Assembly (NCBI GenBank): GCA_016702305.1
Contig: JADJEH010000001.1
Span: 558,001-622,000 of the forward strand
Length of the DNA: 64,000 nucleotides
Source of the DNA: a bacterium
Lineage (GTDB): Bacteria > Electryoneota > RPQS01
Reading direction: 5' to 3'
Below are positions 1 to 7,103 of this stretch, piece after piece. A program made the position numbers and the translations under genes. Numbering within the stretch: the stretch's first letter is position 1; each line of letters starts with the position of its first letter. Below the pieces are notes generated by a model. It was not told the DNA's origin. It was given only the letters and a program-made list of their open reading frames with translations, and did not search any database.

Positions 1-1
1 G

Positions 2-622
2 CGCGCGCGCGAGCTTGCCAAGATTGTGGCAGCGGGCCAGTGGGACGGCTTGAGTGAAGCGCTTGTTCTCGTCGGCCCGAGCGGTTGCGGCAAGTCGCAT
101 TTGCTAAGCGCAATTCGACACTATACGGCAACCCGCGAGCCCTTGCTGCGCGGCCTGCATGTTCACGGTGACCAGCTTAAGCGCGCGTTTGCCGATTACA
201 TGTTGGCGGGAAAAGAGAATGCGCTCCGCTTTGAAATGCGCGATAGATCATTGCTGCTCTTTGACGACTTCTACAGCGCATGGGGACATGAAGCACTTGA
301 AGAAGAGATCGTAACGGCCATGAACATTGTGCTTCACTCGGGCGGTGTGGTCATGGTTGCGCTGACAGTTGAACAGTTCTTCGGTGGACCGTTCAGCAAA
401 GCGATGCGCGAGCTTATGGCGCGAGCGACCGAAGTCCGGATGCAACTGCCGACGGAGGACGCGATGCGGAGTATTGTCCGGGCCCGCTGCGGCGCGGAGC
501 GCGCAGCTTCTCTGTGCGCCGAGCTGTGCAATCAGCAGTCCTCGCACACTTTGTGGTCTACAATGCAAGAGTGGGCGCTTGCCCATCCGGCACTCGATCA
601 AGACAAAGCGGTGCAACGATGA
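2..622 (+). CDS. DnaA/Hda-like AAA+ ATPase (5' end outside window)
   Basis: The reading frame is open to the left edge of the window, so the N-terminus is missing; a GTG at 26 is an internal candidate start but conserved-looking sequence continues upstream of it. What is visible is one AAA+ core: Walker A 'GPSGCGKSH' and Walker B 'LLLFDDF', followed by a sensor/lid-like region ending in 'LPTEDAMRSIV', which resembles the 'P..e.r..il' stretch of DnaA and Hda. No DnaA domain IV DNA-binding helix-turn-helix follows. Proteins of this shape act as nucleotide-dependent adaptors (Hda type) rather than replication initiators. The stop overlaps the start of the next gene by 4 bases (ATGA), so it is translationally coupled to a response regulator and lies upstream of pilus genes. 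A role in regulating that locus is inference. Confidence 0.75.
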   Translation, partial: RARELAKIVAAGQWDGLSEALVLVGPSGCGKSHLLSAIRHYTATREPLLRGLHVHGDQLKRAFADYMLAGKENALRFEMRDRSLLLFDDFYSAWGHEALEEEIVTAMNIVLHSGGVVMVALTVEQFFGGPFSKAMRELMARATEVRMQLPTEDAMRSIVRARCGAERAASLCAELCNQQSSHTLWSTMQEWALAHPALDQDKAVQR

Positions 623-1011
623 ACAGCACGAGGGTCATGCTGCTGGATGATGATTCGCGGTATCTGGAAGTCATTCAGTTCAGCTTGGAGTCCGCGGACA
701 TGACGGTCGATACAGCCGTTTCGGGAGCCGGTCTCAGCGCCCGCATAGAGCGCTTCGCACCAGATGTTCTCGTGATGGATGTCATGCTTGGTGAGCATAA
801 CGGGATTGCACTCGCGCGTGCCTTTCGTGAGGAAAGTGGGCGCTATGACTTGCCGATCGTGTTTGTGAGCGCTTGGACCGGAACCGGTGAATTGCGATTA
901 CCTGGGAATTCAGTGATGCTGTTCAAGCCGTTTACACCGAACGAGTTAATCAAAGCAATTGGTGATGCGCTGCGTGGGCAGCAGGTCACCGCAGACAATA
1001 ATGTGCGCTGA
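619..1011 (+). CDS. Single-domain response regulator (receiver only)
   Basis: A 131-residue CheY-like receiver domain with nothing after it. The acidic pocket is 'LLDDDS', the phosphoacceptor is Asp54 in 'VLVMDVMLG', the switch Ser/Thr lies in 'VFVSAW', and the conserved lysine is in 'MLFKPF'. The ATG at 619 overlaps the upstream stop (ATGA), which fixes the start; a longer frame upstream lies inside the AAA+ gene and is not protein-like. The downstream kinase-like gene begins inside its last codons, so the three genes form one translational unit. With no output domain it should act by protein-protein contact, possibly with the AAA+ protein or the pilus machinery (inference). Confidence 0.85.
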   Translation: MNSTRVMLLDDDSRYLEVIQFSLESADMTVDTAVSGAGLSARIERFAPDVLVMDVMLGEHNGIALARAFREESGRYDLPIVFVSAWTGTGELRLPGNSVMLFKPFTPNELIKAIGDALRGQQVTADNNVR

Positions 1012-2122
1012 AGTTACATCAAATCACACCGCGCTTGTTCTGGCCGACGCAATCCTGCGTTCTGCTGTTGATCTGGCGTATGTTATAGATCGCAAAGGGC
1101 AACTTGTGGCCGGTAATGAGCGCTTCTGGTTGGAGTTCTCCGTTACTGGGGCGCCCAGTCCGCTGCAACCGCTGGCTGGTATGATCGCGGAAGATGAACG
1201 CGCGATGGCTGAGCGTATATGGGAGACCGTACAGCGACACCGGCGAGCGGAGCGATCGGTGCGCCACATGCGAACGACAGGCGGACAGATGCACACCTTC
1301 AGCGTCGTCGAGACTCCGGTGGTGCATGCCAACGAGGTGACGGGTGTTCTGGGTGTGGCGCGCGACGTGAGCGAAGAAGCGACCATTGAAGATAAGTTGT
1401 GGAATCAGCAGGAACATCGCGAGGCGGCGCTCGAATACGCCGTGCGTGCTTCGATGGGATTGGTCAAGGGTTACGTATATTCCCTACGCAAACTTGAGAA
1501 CATGCCCGAAGATAAACGCAGCCGTTTCAGTCAGGTGATCGCAGACGAAATTGACACCATGGGCCGGAGCATTGATAATTTGCTATTCAGTCGCGGCTCT
1601 GCGGACCTCCACGCGGATGAAGAGGTGTTTGACCTGCGGCATGTAGTGCACGAGGTGTTGAGCAACTGCAGAGCGGAAAGTGTGCGACGTGAGATCCGCC
1701 TGGAGTTTGACGATCCCAATGTGGAAGTGAATTACCACGGCCATGAAGAAGCGGTAGCGCGCGTGATCGCGAACCTCGTAGACTTCTGCCTGTTGCGCCT
1801 CACTCACATGGGCACGGTCACGGTCAGCATCTCAGACTGCGTCGAGTATATTGATATCGGCATCGTGGACAAGGGCGCGCCGGTCAATCGGGAGCAATTG
1901 GACGGGCTATTGAGTCCGGCACGAACTCCCGTGAAGGCTGATGGCGTCGCCTTCAGCGGCACGTTTGATCTTGAAGTCGCCAGACTACTGTGCGATTCAA
2001 TGGGCGGAGGACTGGATCTGCGGGTGAGCGATGACCATAGCATTCAGTTTACAATCATGCTCCCGCGTTCGATCAATTATTTACATCGCGGCACCGTTCA
2101 ATCACATTCGGCGGTCGAGTAA
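1001..2122 (+). CDS. PAS-domain histidine-kinase-like protein with degenerate phosphoacceptor
   Basis: 373 residues: a PAS sensor domain (about 20-125), a helical dimerisation segment (about 138-205) and a GHKL ATPase-like domain (about 240-365). The ATG at 1001 overlaps the receiver gene by 11 bases; an in-frame ATG at 959 would add residues read through the other gene and is not favoured. In the helical segment the usual 'SHELRTPL' motif aligns with 'EYAVRASM', placing Tyr146 where the autophosphorylated His should be. The N-box keeps one Asn ('VIANLV') but lacks the second, and the G1 box reads 'DKGAPV'. It therefore looks like a pseudokinase or divergent kinase paired with the adjacent receiver. 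No membrane segment is visible, so it should be cytoplasmic. Linkage to the following pilus genes suggests pilus regulation (inference). Confidence 0.75.
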   Translation: MCAEVTSNHTALVLADAILRSAVDLAYVIDRKGQLVAGNERFWLEFSVTGAPSPLQPLAGMIAEDERAMAERIWETVQRHRRAERSVRHMRTTGGQMHTFSVVETPVVHANEVTGVLGVARDVSEEATIEDKLWNQQEHREAALEYAVRASMGLVKGYVYSLRKLENMPEDKRSRFSQVIADEIDTMGRSIDNLLFSRGSADLHADEEVFDLRHVVHEVLSNCRAESVRREIRLEFDDPNVEVNYHGHEEAVARVIANLVDFCLLRLTHMGTVTVSISDCVEYIDIGIVDKGAPVNREQLDGLLSPARTPVKADGVAFSGTFDLEVARLLCDSMGGGLDLRVSDDHSIQFTIMLPRSINYLHRGTVQSHSAVE

Positions 2123-2156
2123 CCGTACGCATAGACATCAGAGATAAGGGCAAGTC

Positions 2157-3878
2157 ATGGCAAAGCGGAGCAAAATCGGCATCGGGATTGACGTGGGCAG
2201 CAAGCGTGTTCGCCTCGCGGTCCTGAAAAATACGGGTGACACCGTGGCCGTGGATAAACTGGCATGTGTGGATCTGCCACAGGACGCTGTCGTGGACGGC
2301 ATGCTGATGGACAGCACGGCCGTTAGTGATGTGCTGACCCAGTTGGCCAAAGAGCACGGTCTGAAGGGCAAAGAGATCGCTGTCGCCGTCGGTGGCCGCC
2401 AGTTGATGATCAAGAAGATCACGACAGACGACATGTCTGACGAAGAACTGCGCCACGCGATTGAATACGAAGCGGACACAAACCTGCCGTTTAATATTGA
2501 TCAGGTGTCGCTCGACTATGCCCGCTTGCATCAAGACGTTGACGGCGGTCGGATGGACGTCCTGCTTGTGGCCGCGAAGAATGAGGTTGTATTCGACTCG
2601 ACGGAACCGCAGCATTGGGCCGGCATGAAGCCGAAACTTCTCGAAGCCGCGCCGTTTGCCATTCAAGCCGCGCTCACCGAGGCGGGATACCTCGATATGG
2701 AAGGTATCGTCGGAGTCTTGCACATTGGTTTTCAAAGCACGGAGGTTATGCTCTATGACATGTCCCAGTTTGAGACCAGCCGCAGCATTCCGATCGGCGG
2801 TAAGGCCTACATTGAAGGACTGATCAGGCGATGTGGCTTTGGATTTGACAAGGCGGTGGGTATGCTCGGCAAGACCGTGCGTACTGAAGAGGAGCAGGAT
2901 GCTCTGGATGCGGTGGCACGGAGCGTCAGTGAGCGTCTCGCTGAACAGATCGAACGCGGCCTGCCCGAGTACCTTGGAGTTTTGGCCGAGCGCCCGATTT
3001 CGCGCATGCTGATGTGCGGCGGAGGTGCGGAGCTGCCGTGCCTTCAGTCGGCCATGCGTCAGCGCTTCGGCATTGATGTTGACGTTGTGGATCCGTTCCG
3101 CAAGATGAATGCGCCGTCCAAAGGTGTTGTGCTGCCTGAAGGCGGCGACGCCGCAGGATATTCGAGCGCGGTAGGGTTGGCTCTGCGAGCCATGGGCGGC
3201 GATCACCCCGGATTCAACTTAGTGTTCCGCAGTGACCGCCCGGAGACCAAGCGCGAGCACTATCTGGGCGCGCGCGCGGTGGTACCGATTCTGGGAATCT
3301 CAGCCGTGCTGCTGGGTATGACGATTGTGCATCTCAGCCAGCAAAACCGACTATCTGCGCTCGAATCCCGACTGGAGGCTATTCGCTCCGAGACGGACAT
3401 CTACAGGGACAAAATCGCCGTTGTTGAAGACCTGACGATGAAGCGCGCCGACGTCTCGGAACGCATTGACGTGATTCAAGAGCTCGATCGCAATCGGTTC
3501 GCACGTGTCGAAGTGCTTGAGATGCTTGCACGCCGACTGCCGTCCTTAATGTGGTTGACCGAAGTCAAAGAGTCGCCGACGCCCAACGGTGCGGGCGTGC
3601 ACGTATCCGGTATGACGAGTTCAAATACTCGCGTCGCTGAGTTTATGACGGCGCTGCTGAACGAACCACGCGTCAAGGCGGTGGACCTACTGGTCACGCA
3701 AAGCAACCAAATTGGCGAGACCGATGTTACCGAATTCACGCTGCAGATAACCATACCGACGATTGAAATGCAGGCGATTAAGTCCAAGCGCGAAAATCTG
3801 ATCAAGAAGGGCGCGGCCGCCGTGAAAGAGAAGAACAAGGCGCTCGATGAGGCTAAGAAAGAAACTGAGAAGCATTAA
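2157..3878 (+). CDS. PilM-PilN fusion, type IV pilus inner-membrane assembly protein
   Basis: 573 residues. Residues 1-345 are an actin-like PilM/FtsA fold: 'IGIDVGSKRVRL' phosphate-binding start, the PilM-typical 'AIEYEADTNLPF', and 'LMCGGGAELPCL' near the end of the fold. Residues about 372-393 form a membrane helix, followed by a coiled-coil stretch (about 395-440) and a PilN-type ferredoxin-like domain containing 'LPSLMWLTEV', with a lysine/glutamate-rich tail. In most bacteria PilM and PilN are separate proteins held together by the PilN N-terminal peptide; here they are one chain. PilO, PilP and PilQ follow, the standard alignment-complex order. The start ATG at 2157 is preceded by a weak ribosome site (AAGGGC). 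Confidence 0.88.
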   Translation: MAKRSKIGIGIDVGSKRVRLAVLKNTGDTVAVDKLACVDLPQDAVVDGMLMDSTAVSDVLTQLAKEHGLKGKEIAVAVGGRQLMIKKITTDDMSDEELRHAIEYEADTNLPFNIDQVSLDYARLHQDVDGGRMDVLLVAAKNEVVFDSTEPQHWAGMKPKLLEAAPFAIQAALTEAGYLDMEGIVGVLHIGFQSTEVMLYDMSQFETSRSIPIGGKAYIEGLIRRCGFGFDKAVGMLGKTVRTEEEQDALDAVARSVSERLAEQIERGLPEYLGVLAERPISRMLMCGGGAELPCLQSAMRQRFGIDVDVVDPFRKMNAPSKGVVLPEGGDAAGYSSAVGLALRAMGGDHPGFNLVFRSDRPETKREHYLGARAVVPILGISAVLLGMTIVHLSQQNRLSALESRLEAIRSETDIYRDKIAVVEDLTMKRADVSERIDVIQELDRNRFARVEVLEMLARRLPSLMWLTEVKESPTPNGAGVHVSGMTSSNTRVAEFMTALLNEPRVKAVDLLVTQSNQIGETDVTEFTLQITIPTIEMQAIKSKRENLIKKGAAAVKEKNKALDEAKKETEKH

Positions 3879-3905
3879 ACTCAAGATAGATTGGCAGGAG
3901 GTTCC

Positions 3906-4310
3906 ATGCGGAACGTAATGTGGATGACAATGATCATGATCGCCGGCTTGCTGGCAGTGTCATGTGAAGAGGGAATCAACGAGGACAACAGCTCCGCGAA
4001 GGTCACGGGCTACGTCTATCGTTCGCACGGCGACCCGTCCGGAGTGCCCGGCGTGCGAGTGATCATTGAAAGTGACGTTGAGTCGGAGAATCCGTACCTC
4101 GGTCCAGACCGATGGTTTGAAACGGATGCCAACGGCTATTTTGAGGCCTACGTCTTCCTCGGTACCGATGAAGAGACCGGCGGGTATGACTATGTCGCCG
4201 ACTGTCTGATTCAGTATTTCTACCAGGACGCTTCCGTCGGCTTGCCGACCGGCGGCATCACGCTGTCGCCTGGCTCGAACTTCACGATGCCGCCGCGCTA
4301 TCTCAACTGA
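3906..4310 (+). CDS. Small lipoprotein inserted between PilMN and PilO
   Basis: 134 residues. A hydrophobic signal ends in a lipobox 'LLAVSC', so Cys22 should be lipidated. The remainder contains a 'VTGYVY...VPGVRVIIE...TDANGYFEAYV' pattern typical of carboxypeptidase-regulatory / transthyretin-like beta-sandwich domains. The start at 3906 is chosen because CAGGAGG lies 4 bases upstream; a TTG at 3891 is in frame but lacks a ribosome site. It sits 27 bases after the PilMN stop and 14 before PilO, so it belongs to the pilus operon. It is not one of the standard Pil proteins; a periplasmic accessory or pilotin-like role is possible but unproven. Confidence 0.75.
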   Translation: MRNVMWMTMIMIAGLLAVSCEEGINEDNSSAKVTGYVYRSHGDPSGVPGVRVIIESDVESENPYLGPDRWFETDANGYFEAYVFLGTDEETGGYDYVADCLIQYFYQDASVGLPTGGITLSPGSNFTMPPRYLN

Positions 4311-4324
4311 CGAGGAGTAATTCG

Positions 4325-4963
4325 ATGTCGCTCAATTTACGCAGTCCGGGCACGCAGAAAACGCTGATCGTCATCTTCCTGATGTTCGGCGCCGTCTATG
4401 CGTACTCGAACTTTGTGTACACGCCGCGGGAAGACAAAGCGACGCTGCTGGAAAAGAGTATTGCCGAAGAGCAAGAACTCTTGACCAAGGGCAAACGTAT
4501 CGCCGCGAACTTCCAGACGGTGCAGGAAGACTACGCGCGGCTGATGGAAAGCTGGGATATCGCGATTCAACTCCTGCCGACGCAGCAGGAAATGGACGCG
4601 CTGCTGAAGAGCATCTCTGAAGAGGGAAGCCGCCGCGACGTGAACTTCCTCTTGTTCAGGCCGATGGATCCCGTCGAGCAGCCGTACTACTGGGAATATC
4701 CGATCCAGATCCGCACGCTGTCATCCTATCACAGTTTGGGCCGCTTCGTGTCGGCCGTCGCCGGATTGGATAGAATCGTGAACGTGCGAAATTTCAAACT
4801 GGCCGCCTATCGCCCCAACAAGGGACGAAGCCCCAATACGGTTGAAGCCGAGTTTTTGGCCACGATCTACGTGTTCAAGGAGTTGGGCTCGCCCGTCGGT
4901 GTTACACCCAAGGAAGAAGAGACGAAGGGCAAGAAGCGCAAGAAGCCGGTGGAGGACGCATAA
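4325..4963 (+). CDS. pilO: Type IV pilus assembly protein PilO
   Basis: 212 residues with one membrane helix near the N-terminus (about 13-32), then a coiled coil (about 35-70) and a ferredoxin-like periplasmic domain with 'LPTQQEMDALLKSI' and 'YPIQIRTLSSYHSLGRF', both typical of PilO. It has a basic, low-complexity C-terminal tail rich in Lys/Glu. PilO pairs with PilN across the inner membrane and links to PilP. The ATG is preceded by GAGGAG. The stop overlaps the PilP start (TAATG), indicating translational coupling. Confidence 0.88.
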   Translation: MSLNLRSPGTQKTLIVIFLMFGAVYAYSNFVYTPREDKATLLEKSIAEEQELLTKGKRIAANFQTVQEDYARLMESWDIAIQLLPTQQEMDALLKSISEEGSRRDVNFLLFRPMDPVEQPYYWEYPIQIRTLSSYHSLGRFVSAVAGLDRIVNVRNFKLAAYRPNKGRSPNTVEAEFLATIYVFKELGSPVGVTPKEEETKGKKRKKPVEDA

Positions 4964-5529
4964 TGAATTCGCTGATCAAATGGCTGACCATCGTGTTGTG
5001 CGTGGTCACGGTGTTTGCCGAAGAGGATAGCCCGGCCAAGCGCAAGAAGCTCGCGCCCAGCGAGCCTGTGGTCGTCGAAACGGACGGCGCGCCCCGCGCG
5101 GGCGAGACGCTTTCGACAAAGACCTCAGGGCTTGATTCTCTCGGAGTTATGCCGACAGAGATGGAGACGCAGGCCAACGGCGGCACGCGCCGTGTGAAGC
5201 TTGAGTCGCTCGTGTTCAATCGCCACGAGCCGGTGCAATATCTGGCGTCGGATCTGCGCGATCCGTTCCGGGCATTGGTCGAAAAAGACAAACCGGACGA
5301 CGCGCCGTCGGATCTACTGTCGCTTGACGGCGCGGTCCTGACCGGCGTCGTATGGTCCGATGGAAAATATTTGGCCATGGTTAAGGACAAAGACGCCAAG
5401 AGTTTCTTCCTGCGGGAAGGCGACGCCGTACAGAATGGCAAGGTGCTATACGTCGGCCAGACCGAGTCCGTGTTCGAGGTTACCGAATTCGGTGACTACT
5501 CGCGCATCACGTTGAAAGTTCAAGGATAA
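4963..5529 (+). CDS. pilP: PilP-like pilus assembly protein
   Basis: 188 residues. An N-terminal hydrophobic signal (about 1-19, ending 'TVFA') lacks an obvious lipobox, unlike many PilP lipoproteins. A low-complexity linker follows, then a small beta domain starting at 'LRDPFRALV', the hallmark of the PilP/GspC homology region, with 'LTGVVW', 'FFLREGDAVQNGKVLYVG' and a final beta pair. PilP bridges PilNO in the inner membrane to the N-terminal domains of the PilQ secretin. The order PilO-PilP-PilQ supports the call. Confidence 0.82.
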   Translation: MNSLIKWLTIVLCVVTVFAEEDSPAKRKKLAPSEPVVVETDGAPRAGETLSTKTSGLDSLGVMPTEMETQANGGTRRVKLESLVFNRHEPVQYLASDLRDPFRALVEKDKPDDAPSDLLSLDGAVLTGVVWSDGKYLAMVKDKDAKSFFLREGDAVQNGKVLYVGQTESVFEVTEFGDYSRITLKVQG

Positions 5530-5573
5530 TCAAAACGGAGTCCGCTCCGGAAAATAAGCGGAAAGGTGCAAAC

Positions 5574-6800
5574 ATGCAGCGGTATTGGAATTTCCTTCTG
5601 TTGACCCTACTGGTTTGCTCGCCAGTATGGGCGCAGACAACACGCGACGCGAATTACGAGCGCCGCATCTCAATGAATGTGGAACAGGCGGACATCCGCA
5701 CGGTGCTGCGCAGCATCGCCGAATTCTCCGGGACGAATATCGTCGCGGGCTCCGAAGTCACCGGTCCGGTCACGGTCCTGCTGAACAATGTGCCGTGGCG
5801 CGAAGCGCTCGACAACGTGCTGCGCATTAACGACTTCGTGGCGGTAGAAGAGAAGGGCGTCATCCGCGTGACGACGCATAAAGACATCGCGAGCGCCGCC
5901 CAGCTCGAACAGCTGACGACGAATATCTATAAGATCAGGTACGCGCGCGCCGAGACCCTCAAGAAGACGCTGACGAAGCTCTTGAGCGAACGCGGCAAGA
6001 TGGAGTCGGACACGCGCGCGAACACGCTGATCGTCACGGATATTCCCAACGTGATCGAGGCGATGAACCGGATCGTCAATGAGTTGGACCAGCAGACGGC
6101 GCAGGTGCTGGTCGAAGCCAAGATCGTGCAAGTGGATGCCGCGCGCAGCCGCGAGCTGGGGATCAACTGGTCGGCCGGCAACCTGAACAATCCGACCGCC
6201 AACACGAAGGCTGGCGCGTCGGTGGATCTGGGTGTCGCTAACCCGACGGGCTCGTTCACGTTCGGCAAGCTGCACAACGGTGTGGACATCGGCGCCACCC
6301 TCAGCGCTCTGGAAGAGGATAACGATGCTGAAGTCCTGTCACAGCCGTCCGTGCTGATCAATGACAATGAATCCGCGCAGATTACGTCGGGCAAGCGGAT
6401 CCCGATCAACCGTCTCGACCAGTCGGGGAATATTGTGACGGAATTTTACGATGTCGCGGTCAAGCTGAACGTCACGCCGCACATCAACCCCAACAACGAA
6501 GTGCTGATGACGCTGAATCCCGAAGTCGCTGACCTGTCCGGTGAAGCGACCGTGGCTGGAGGTATCATCATCCTCACTTCGGAAGTCAAGACGACGCTGT
6601 TGGTCAAGGACGGTGAAACGGTTGTGATCGGCGGGGTGATTCGGTCGAAGGAGGGGACGCTCAATCGTCGTGTGCCGCTCCTGCACGCGATTCCGCTGTT
6701 TGGCCGCTTGTTTGAGTACGAAGTTGAAACCTCGGACAAGTCCGAGATTCTTGTCTTCGTGACCCCGCGGGTTATTCCGGCGGACATGGCCAAGAATTAG
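5574..6800 (+). CDS. pilQ: Type IV pilus secretin PilQ (short form)
   Basis: 408 residues with a cleavable signal peptide ('LLVCSPVWAQ'). The STN/N0 domain spans about 30-100 ('MNVEQADIRTVLRSIAEF'), an N1 domain about 115-175 ('YKIRYARAETLKKTLTKLL'), then the secretin barrel from 'QVLVEAKIVQVDA' to 'LVFVTPRVIP'. PilQ usually exceeds 600 residues because it also carries N-terminal AMIN domains that bind peptidoglycan; none is present here. It forms the outer-membrane pore through which the pilus passes. It closes the operon: a strong hairpin terminator follows about 80 bases after the stop. Confidence 0.9.
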   Translation: MQRYWNFLLLTLLVCSPVWAQTTRDANYERRISMNVEQADIRTVLRSIAEFSGTNIVAGSEVTGPVTVLLNNVPWREALDNVLRINDFVAVEEKGVIRVTTHKDIASAAQLEQLTTNIYKIRYARAETLKKTLTKLLSERGKMESDTRANTLIVTDIPNVIEAMNRIVNELDQQTAQVLVEAKIVQVDAARSRELGINWSAGNLNNPTANTKAGASVDLGVANPTGSFTFGKLHNGVDIGATLSALEEDNDAEVLSQPSVLINDNESAQITSGKRIPINRLDQSGNIVTEFYDVAVKLNVTPHINPNNEVLMTLNPEVADLSGEATVAGGIIILTSEVKTTLLVKDGETVVIGGVIRSKEGTLNRRVPLLHAIPLFGRLFEYEVETSDKSEILVFVTPRVIPADMAKN

Positions 6801-6881
6801 TTGGCAGCAACGTGTGATTCTCGCACCGTCGAGAGGCCGTGCGTGGGAAATGCACGTGACAATGCATGTTTTGCACGGCAA

Positions 6882-6906
6882 GAGGCCCCCAACAAGGGCC
6901 TTTTTG
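6882..6906 (+). terminator. Rho-independent terminator after pilQ
   Basis: An AGGCCC / GGGCCT stem (6883-6888 with 6896-6901) with an eight-base loop runs into a T run (6901-6905). It lies about 80 bases past the pilQ stop and separates the pilus operon from the protease genes. Confidence 0.75.
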
Positions 6907-6922
6907 CTTGTTTATATTTAGG

Positions 6923-6952
6923 TTACAGTAACAACTTGGACTGGCCTATGTT
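6923..6952 (+). promoter_or_regulatory. Putative sigma-70-type promoter for the first subtilase
   Basis: TTACAG (6923-6928) and TATGTT (6947-6952) are separated by 18 bases in an AT-rich stretch directly after the pilQ terminator. Both boxes are imperfect. It would give a leader of about 145 bases before the ATG at 7104. The 300-base gap 6801-7103 otherwise holds the pilQ terminator and a leader hairpin. Confidence 0.35.
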
Positions 6953-7037
6953 ATGCTCAAAGTAATTGTAAACATTGACTTTCTTGCACAGTCTCCGTAG
7001 CTTTTCCCTGTCAAAATCTGAGATTTATGATTCTCCG

Positions 7038-7065
7038 TCCCGCCGTGAGTGGGCCCACGGCGGGA
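7038..7065 (+). promoter_or_regulatory. Strong hairpin in the leader of the first subtilase
   Basis: A perfect 10-bp GC-rich inverted repeat, TCCCGCCGTG (7038-7047) with CACGGCGGGA (7056-7065), and an 8-base loop, lies 38 bases before the ATG at 7104. No T run follows, so it is not an ordinary terminator. It may protect the mRNA or affect translation; no known riboswitch is recognised. Confidence 0.45.
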
Positions 7066-7103
7066 ACGATCTTTATTGGGCCCCAACAATTTGGAGTGAG
7101 TGG

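Noticed and set aside
1..12. GC dinucleotide run at the window start
   Set aside because: It is part of the coding sequence of the AAA+ gene (Arg-Ala-Arg codons) and only about 12 bases.
2073..3206. 377-codon open frame antisense to the PilMN fusion
   Set aside because: No domain, no start context and fully covered by the PilM domain on the other strand.
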